Shown: piece by piece, positions 46,246-52,219 of the stretch
How positions within the stretch are numbered: position 1 is the first letter of the stretch
How the letters are laid out: each line of letters opens with the position of its first letter
Assembly (NCBI GenBank): GCA_036897525.1
Contig: JAYMTJ010000072.1
Location: 1-52,219, forward strand
Direction: 5' to 3'
Length of the DNA: 52,219 nt
Source: Pelargonium x hortorum
Lineage: Eukaryota; Streptophyta; Magnoliopsida; Geraniales; Geraniaceae
Made by a program: the position numbers and the translations under genes
The notes under the pieces: model-generated
What the model was told of the DNA's origin: nothing
Seen by the model: only the letters and a program-made list of their open reading frames with translations
Databases searched by the model: none

Positions 46246-49200
46246 ACTCCTAAAGCAAAATTCTTGTTTGGGTTTGTACCCCGGCTTTACACTTAATTAG
46301 ATAACCTCCAATAATTGTAAATCTATTATTACTAAAGATAAGCCTTACTGAAGAGGGCTCATATTTCATGAATTAAACATAAGTTTAAAACTCTTCAAAA
46401 TCTATCAAAACCCAATTTTTTTAATAAGAGAGATGAATTACGTATATAGAAATTCCCTTTTGGAATATAGTAGAAATTACATCAAAAACTAAGGTTAAAT
46501 TACCTTATCCAATATGGTCGTTTGAAAAACTTCTTAATTAATTTTTATTGATTCAAGTTAGTATGGGGTTTTTCCTACTTAACATATCAACGCTTGATTG
46601 CTCTAACTAGTACTCATTCAATCAGGATCCATCTCTAACTAGCTGACTGAGAGTTTTTCAATACCTACTAAATACTAGACTCTATTATATAAGAGCCGTA
46701 CCCTATTTAAAAATCTGTCTATCTGACTGGAATTCAAAGCGTAATATTCGAAAAGCACCCGGAATCTAGACTCCAGTTGGAAAGGCGATGAAAAAGGTTC
46801 TATACAAGATTGTCGTAACAAACAAACAAAAAGGGCAAAAAGGTTAGGATCACGCTTTTCCACTTTCAGGTAAACTGGTTTACTAATTCTGCAATATTGT
46901 GAATTAAAGAGGAATCCTTTAAACAAGTATAAATTTGGAATGTCACCCTTCTGTTTACTAATAAAGCTAGCTCTCCGAGAGAGAACTCTTCCTCAAGTGT
47001 CAGTACATGAAACGTCTCTCTATGGCTAATAAAGAAGGATTGTTTCTACCTTTCCTATAGTTTTCCTTTATTGTCCTAGGAAACTTCGTACTACTTTATA
47101 ATATTTTTAGGAGTTTCAGGCCTCATATCATATATTTGAGTAAAAGAGAACTTTTATATCTTAGATGAAAGCTGTCCAAGTTATTCATGTCTCTTAATTA
47201 AAGGCAAGTCCGAAGTTTACTAAGACTTAAAGGGTATATGAGCACTCCTTGGATAGTTAAGGGTCCCTTTTATTTATAGTAGCTACAGCCATGTCAAGTA
47301 AAGAGGACTCTCCTTTTTTATTAAAGCGGTATTTCCTAATATACCGAAATTTATATACTCCTATTTTCATTTTAGAGTAATTAACTTCTCTTTCTTTTGT
47401 TAGGATACTTTTTAGGAGCTTAGTGAGAAAGTGTTTACCCCAATTGAATCTAGATGTAGAATAAAACCAATTACCAATTCTAAGGACTCTCGCGACGACT
47501 TTCTTTTCTAGGTATTATGCCGCGAAAAAACAGTGTAGTTTACATTGACATTTCATCTCTCTGGAACAGGTTTAGTTTTCTCAAATCAAATAAAGAAATC
47601 TTATTGATTAAAAAGATACTAGAAAGAGTCCTGGTTTAGAGTAAAGCAGTTTTCTCCTTTTTCGATTTGGATTTTTGCATGTCAGAACAAGTAGGCTCCG
47701 ATCTATCCCAAAAGAACTCAGACGAGAGTATAAGTATACTGTTTGGAGTGTAGGGAAATGCTCCCATAGGTCCGCCTACTATTTCTATGCGTAGAGTTTA
47801 GATACAAAAACAGTATAAACCGGGGTTTCAGTAATAAACGAGTTTCAATCTAGTTAAAGCTATCTATTCGGAATTTATTGCTTAGTAAATTGTTAGAGGT
47901 TTGTTTTTCTACCCTATGTAGACCATTAATCCAGAAACTTTATATTATAACAGTTAATGAGATAACTTCCCCTTTTTAGAACTAAACACGGACAACCTTA
48001 AGAATGAGAATAAGGGGTGTAGTCTAAGGAAAAGATTATAAGTAAATCTTCTTTACTGCAGCTCTAGAGGGATACAATAAGGGGATAATTCTACTGTTAT
48101 GTAGTCCACGACAAAGCAAAGACTTAGTGCTTATATAAAAGTTATAATTTCAGGGATCTTTAGCAATTGTAAGGAATTCTGGATAGAGATATCCATTAGC
48201 GTTTGGAATTCGTTAGAATCAATTAAAGTTAAAGTAGAAGATTTAGATTTAACCCTTTGCCTATTTAGTCCAGTGCTATACAGGCCCCCTTGCAAGAAAC
48301 AAGAACACAGACAGAAAGACTAATTCTTGCTTTCAGGAATGAGAATTCTTTAAGTCATGAATTCTCTAATCTAAGTCTTCCTAATATATAGTAGGAGATT
48401 TATCTATTTGGTAACAAAGCCAGGCCTCATAAGTGGGGTACCTCTAGGGAATGTGTATCTGAAAGCTCTTATCTACAGCAATTCTTACAGTCTAGTAATA
48501 AGCTACTAAGGCAAGATTTATACTGGTGAGGAGGAATGCGCTTGTGTTTGAGTGTAAGATTTGATCTCATGACCTTTCCTGAAAGTCTGTAGCTAAAGTA
48601 GTAGTATAAGAGGGGTACTGGTTTGTTTTGCTTACTAGAATTATCTGCAAGGGCTTCCTTAGTTACGAAATACTTGAGTACTCAGTTGGGCATTTTGTAC
48701 AAATTACTTACTACTTAAGATTTAGATTCTGAGTATATACAACCCTCTAGCTTTCTAGAATAAAATACAACTAAACAGTTGCTTCAGAAAGGGCTTACAA
48801 ACGAACAAACTTTTTTTTTTGCTTTGGTTAAGGTTTTTGCTCATCACTGGAATAACTAGGAATATCCCAATTATGTATGTATACCCGATGAATTGAACCT
48901 AATTACATAAGGAAAAGAAAGATAATAGGGCTAAAGTGCATCTACTTACATATGTCTTTAGTACACCCCTTTTTTATTCAAATTTTTTAACTCTTTTACT
49001 CCTTAATTAAATTAACCAAAATATAGGTAAATCTGAGCCCCTTATATTTTTTCTTTTACAAGAAAACCGCATACTCTCATACTCCGGAGGCCCTCTAGAA
49101 AGCTTGACGGAGTATAAACGAGTCCTTTAGGAACTTAGTACAGATTTGGGTAAGCTATCCGCCATCTCTCATCGTATACAAATAAGCAAGTTCTCGCTAG

Positions 49201-51040
49201 TAGCTTTGAGTCTAATAAAGTATATCTCTAAAAACTAACTTAAAAGTACTCAACAAGACATATCTGAGATCACTCACTTTTTGTATCAGAGCTCGAATCT
49301 TATATCCTCACGATAAACACCCTTGTCGAATTTAACCGTTAGTTAAATTTTATATAAATAGAGTATTCCTAGGCTTTCTCTCATCCAGAGGCCCGCGGGT
49401 TTTCCGACAAAAACCCTTTTTAGTGGTGCTTTATCTTTATTCGAACAAACTTCTAACAAACAAATTCTGAATGGATTCTATATAAGTGTTTCCTTAGCAT
49501 TACAGATTCAGAGTGAAGTTTCCACTAGCCTTGCTTAAGGATAGGTAATCTTACAAGCCCCCTTTTTGTTTTTTTCGTAATGTCAGGTACATTTCCACTA
49601 CTAAGTGCTCTCCTCCTTATAAATATAGTAAAATTCTATCTTTTATTTTTCCACATAATTTTTGTAGTGTTGCTAAATAAGCTCAAGCATACCGCATCAA
49701 GAAGGATGCTTACTTAAAGTAAACGGGAAACTTAATCAAAAATAGAAGGAAATTCAATAATTTTGGAAGTATTCTTAGGTTAAGTATGGTCTAAAAAAAA
49801 GGATCCTACTTGCAAAGGAGTTCCGTTTAAGAAGCTTTCAGATTTCCAGATAAAAGAAGAAATAGAAAAAAAAACTACTTTATTCCAGTTATTACAGTAA
49901 TCTTAATATTATCTCAAGCATTTCACCTCAAAAGAAAAGAAAGGGTCCTATTTCTTATTAGATTTTTTGTGCCTATATTAGGTTAAGGACCTTTCCCATG
50001 CACAGATATACTTTAGAGTTTATTGCTAGAGTTGTTATTATTATAAAGAATGCCGATCTTAAGAGTTTAAGGGACTCTTTTCAAAGCGCTATGCTTTTTT
50101 TTTACCAGATTAGAATCTTGTTAAATTTGTACTTATATCTCATACAAGTATAGGTAACCGGGGAATCCTCAAAACAAACGCTAACCACTTTTGAATCTTT
50201 TCTTTAATAACAAACTAGTTTTACTGGATTTGAGATACTAGCTAGCAGTTTTTTTAAGACTAGCCATTTATTCCGAAGAGTCAAAAGCTTTAAACCCGAA
50301 CTCTATATAAGACTTTTAATTGTATAAGTTTAAAGTAACAAAAAAGAATAAAAATTTACAAGGCCTTATTTTTTTATTAGTAAACTCAATTGCTAAATCA
50401 AATATAGATTCAATTTTATCACATGAAAATTCAATAATAAAGCTCTCCTGATAAGAAGAGTTTTAATAATAACTAGCTTAAGGGCCTTTTACAACCCTTG
50501 AAGGGCCTCGTTATTCAATGAAGTCATTTTACTTCTTTTATCTTTGCTTGGTTATATAAATTTGTAATTACATTGAATGCTGCTAGGAGTAGCTAGATAT
50601 ATTAAAGGCAAGGTTTCAAATCCAGGAGATTTCGATTCTCTGGAGTTTTATCCAACTATTTCAATATTATTAGAGAGTTACACTTGGAAACTTTGAGGGG
50701 ACAACAGCAAGAAAACGAGCGCTTATCTTTTAGTTCTAGGGTATAGGAGTCTATCTTTGCCCGCATCAGCATATTTTAGAGTCTTTTTTAAGAGGAGCAG
50801 AGCAATAGCTAGCTCGGCCTATAAGATAAATGACAGAGCCAGACTTTAGGAATAAAAAATCTTGTAAAAGGGAATTCTAGTTATACGTTGTTAAGTAATT
50901 TCTTTTAGTATTTCATAAGTAAAAAAGTAAGCCCCACCCTTTCCTAAACTCCGGAAGTTTTATGTGCTTTAGCTTGCTTGCTCCAGGAGCCCCGTTTTAC
51001 GTCTTATAAATTTCCTGATAGGTAAAGAAAGTAAAGTTTT
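46246..51040. other. AT-rich non-coding DNA
   Basis: No supported gene. An 83-codon minus-strand frame (46675-46926) is basic and unrecognised. A stem of about seven pairs, CCAGGAGA with TCTCTGG around a TTTCGAT-type loop, lies near 50620-50642 and looks a little like a T arm, but no tRNA can be drawn. Confidence 0.5.
49329..49349. other. 8-bp hairpin
   Basis: AATTTAAC (49329-49336) pairs with GTTAAATT (49342-49349) around the loop CGTTA. An AT-rich stem of this size may well be chance. Confidence 0.35.
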
Positions 51041-51108
51041 ACTAGAGCTGATAGGACTTAAACCTACGACATACCAACGGATTTCTAGATGCTTTACCAC
51101 ACTTTTTA
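51041..51108 (-). pseudogene. tRNA-like remnant with good T arm
   Basis: On the minus strand there is a five-pair T arm (GTAGG-TTTAAGT-CCTAT), a D-arm-like GTGGTAAAGC, and exactly 25 bases between that AAGC and the base before AGGTT, as in a class I tRNA. The piece after the T arm, CAGCTCT plus A, could be a 3' acceptor strand, but the matching 5' strand is absent. The expected anticodon loop reads AAATCCG and lacks the invariant U33. The middle (AAATCCGTTGG) slightly recalls trnY. The identity cannot be assigned. It is most likely a decayed tRNA copy. Confidence 0.35.
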
Positions 51109-51618
51109 TGTTTGTTTTAGTTATTAAATCCTTGTGACAAAACTTGCTTCAATTAGATTGAATTTTATCCATGGATTGTGCTAGCTTTTTTTTATAGGCA
51201 GTCGGTGGCACACCAGTCGTTTCAGCTAATCTTGGCTATAATTTAGAAGACAAATCCAGTATAAGCTCAGTGGTCATTTTTCTTTTGAAACTGTGTGTCA
51301 CAGGCCCTACGGATCCCAATTTGTACAGCCAACCTCCGTAAGTCTAATTTCCGAGCCCAACACAAAAGGGCACGTATACATGCAATCTTTCATTCCAATA
51401 TAATAACTCAGAAGTCTGGATCAAAGAAGACTTATTAAATAATTTTCGATAAAGTCTAAAGATGGAAAAAGGGGTACCCGATGTATATATTCCATGCCTT
51501 CTATCTTAGAGGATACACGGGTTTCAAAGCAATTTGAAGTACTGTCTATTGATCCATACATAGTGAACCCCCACATCTAGTATTCACAAATCTTAAGAAA
51601 AACCACTTTTTTTTATAC

Positions 51619-51688
51619 TTTCAATACTTTAGTATTGAAAAGGGGCGCCTTTTGTGCCTTTGCTTGTTCTGTTCTTACTAGAACAAAG
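51619..51688. other. two adjacent hairpins
   Basis: TTTCAATACT (51619-51628) is followed after TT by its exact reverse complement AGTATTGAAA (51631-51640), ten perfect pairs on paper. About 25 bp on, TTGTTCT pairs with AGAACAA across a nine-base loop (around 51664-51686). They lie about 470 bp from trnE, downstream in its direction of transcription. A 3' end signal for a trnE-containing transcript is possible but unproven. Confidence 0.5.
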
Positions 51689-51997
51689 TCTTTTAATTGA
51701 GAAAAATAAGAACCACTACCCAACCGCGGCTATAGTATAAGCTCAATGCTTGATTAGTGGATTACTCTTACTCTTGCTAAATCGGACTCCTCAGTAATGT
51801 AATCTTGAAACAGTCAGTCATAAATCGTGTTAGAAACTTCTTTCTTCTGGAATAGAACTTTACAGGACAAAAGTTAAGAGATAGCGCTATTAGGAGTTAC
51901 TTAAAAGAATTCTTCAAGCTAAGCTGATAATAGGAAAGTACTAAAAAATTGTAAATGAAACTACGCAAGTTTACAAATGAACTCCGATAACCCGGTG

Positions 51998-52072
51998 TCA
52001 GGAAAAGAGATCGAACTTACGAACATTGGGTAAAAGCTGGCATTTTTAATCACTTAGATAATATAACTATTC
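51998..52072 (-). pseudogene. tRNA-Lys-like remnant
   Basis: Read on the minus strand, it has a stretch resembling the anticodon-to-T-arm part of plant mitochondrial trnK: GCTTTTACCCAATG, then TTCGTAAGTTCGATC. One base is missing compared with the usual trnK, the D-loop GG pair is gone, and the T stem and acceptor stem do not pair. The position 27-43 region could present a UUU anticodon. It lies just downstream of trnE on the same strand, so it could be part of one precursor transcript. It may be a dead trnK, or a chance resemblance helped by the TTTT run. Confidence 0.28.
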
Positions 52073-52151
52073 ATTTTTCTCAGTGAAATAGGTCACTGAT
52101 TACATACTTGATTGATAGATTGAAGTCTCTCCAGAAGAAATCCGTTTATGT

Positions 52152-52219
52152 TATCCCTTAGGGGAATCGAACCCCTATCTTCGACTTGAAAAGACGATGT
52201 CCTAACCGCTAGACGAAAG
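52152..52219 (-). tRNA. trnE-UUC: tRNA-Glu (UUC), mitochondrial type, cut by window edge
   Basis: Read on the minus strand, this carries a D arm with GGTTAGGAC, an anticodon stem TCGTC/GTCGA around the loop TTTTCAA (anticodon TTC, plus-strand 52188-52190), and a perfect T arm, GGGG-TTCGATT-CCCC. The 3' acceptor strand AAGGGAT is followed by discriminator A. The first four bases of the 5' acceptor strand lie beyond the window; the visible part begins CTTTCGTC. From memory the body is almost the same as plant mitochondrial trnE and clearly unlike plastid trnE. No CCA is encoded. The tRNA would deliver glutamate for GAA/GAG codons in the organelle. If the window were a closed circle, the bases at position 1 would not complete the acceptor stem, so the sequence probably continues beyond the edge. 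A tRNA-Lys-like remnant lies about 80 bp downstream on the same strand. Confidence 0.92.

Noticed and set aside
50600-50645. Hairpin with TTTCGAT loop resembling a T arm, preceded by a TTTCAAAT block
   Set aside because: Loop register is wrong for a T arm and no other tRNA arms are present.
52152-52219. Window as a closed circle completing trnE across the ends
   Set aside because: Bases at position 1 would give a 5' acceptor strand that does not pair with AAGGGAT, so the ends do not appear to join.
1-52219. Plastid-derived insert or bacterial DNA
   Set aside because: No plastid gene piece was recognised, the tRNA-Glu is not plastid type and lacks an encoded CCA, and gene density is far too low for bacteria.

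Overview
The window looks like a nearly gene-free stretch of a plant-type mitochondrial genome. The only clear gene is a tRNA-Glu (UUC) on the minus strand at the right edge (52152-52219). It is cut by the window end. Its body matches the mitochondrial-type plant trnE rather than the plastid-type trnE, and it encodes no CCA tail, which argues against a bacterial origin. The bases are AT-rich: 60-base spot counts range from 25 % to 50 % G+C and cluster near 35 %. That is low for a flowering-plant mitochondrial genome (usually about 43-45 %), so I cannot name the lineage. A land plant, or a streptophyte alga, with a large and perhaps multi-chromosomal mitochondrial genome is the best guess.

No protein-coding gene can be recognised. 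I looked for the usual mitochondrial set (cox, nad, cob, atp, ccm, rps/rpl, matR, mttB) and for rRNAs and found no convincing piece. Open frames are short, and almost all are what chance gives at this base composition. The longest (147 codons, minus strand, 17448-17891) is borderline.

Layout. 1-720: a G+C-richer edge block. 721-9160: featureless AT-rich DNA with a few hairpins. 9161-9420: a tRNA-like remnant beside a cluster of small hairpins. 10560-12120: a diverged tandem repeat (family R1, period about 385-430 bp). 13.5-15.9 kb: scattered R1 pieces and a C-over-G tract. 17.4-18.0 kb: the longest open frame. 18.4-20.5 kb and 22.86-24.1 kb: partly colinear, diverged repeat blocks (R1 plus R2) sharing a 22-nt exact match. 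27.1-27.7 kb: another G+C-richer island. 28.5 kb: a decayed trnN-like copy. 29.0-34.1 kb: blocks whose G/C strand bias flips several times, with a weak inverted-repeat pair (31.6 and 33.3 kb). 34.1-52.1 kb: more AT-rich DNA with one striking 18-bp hairpin at 40385-40425, small tandem repeats, and further tRNA-like remnants at 38.6, 46.1, 51.1 and 52.0 kb.

Nothing here works together as an operon or pathway. The picture is of non-coding organelle DNA built from old, mutated repeats and dead tRNA copies beside one live tRNA gene. The most unusual item is the 40.4 kb hairpin; the diverged repeat families come next. All alignments were done by eye, so repeat borders are approximate.
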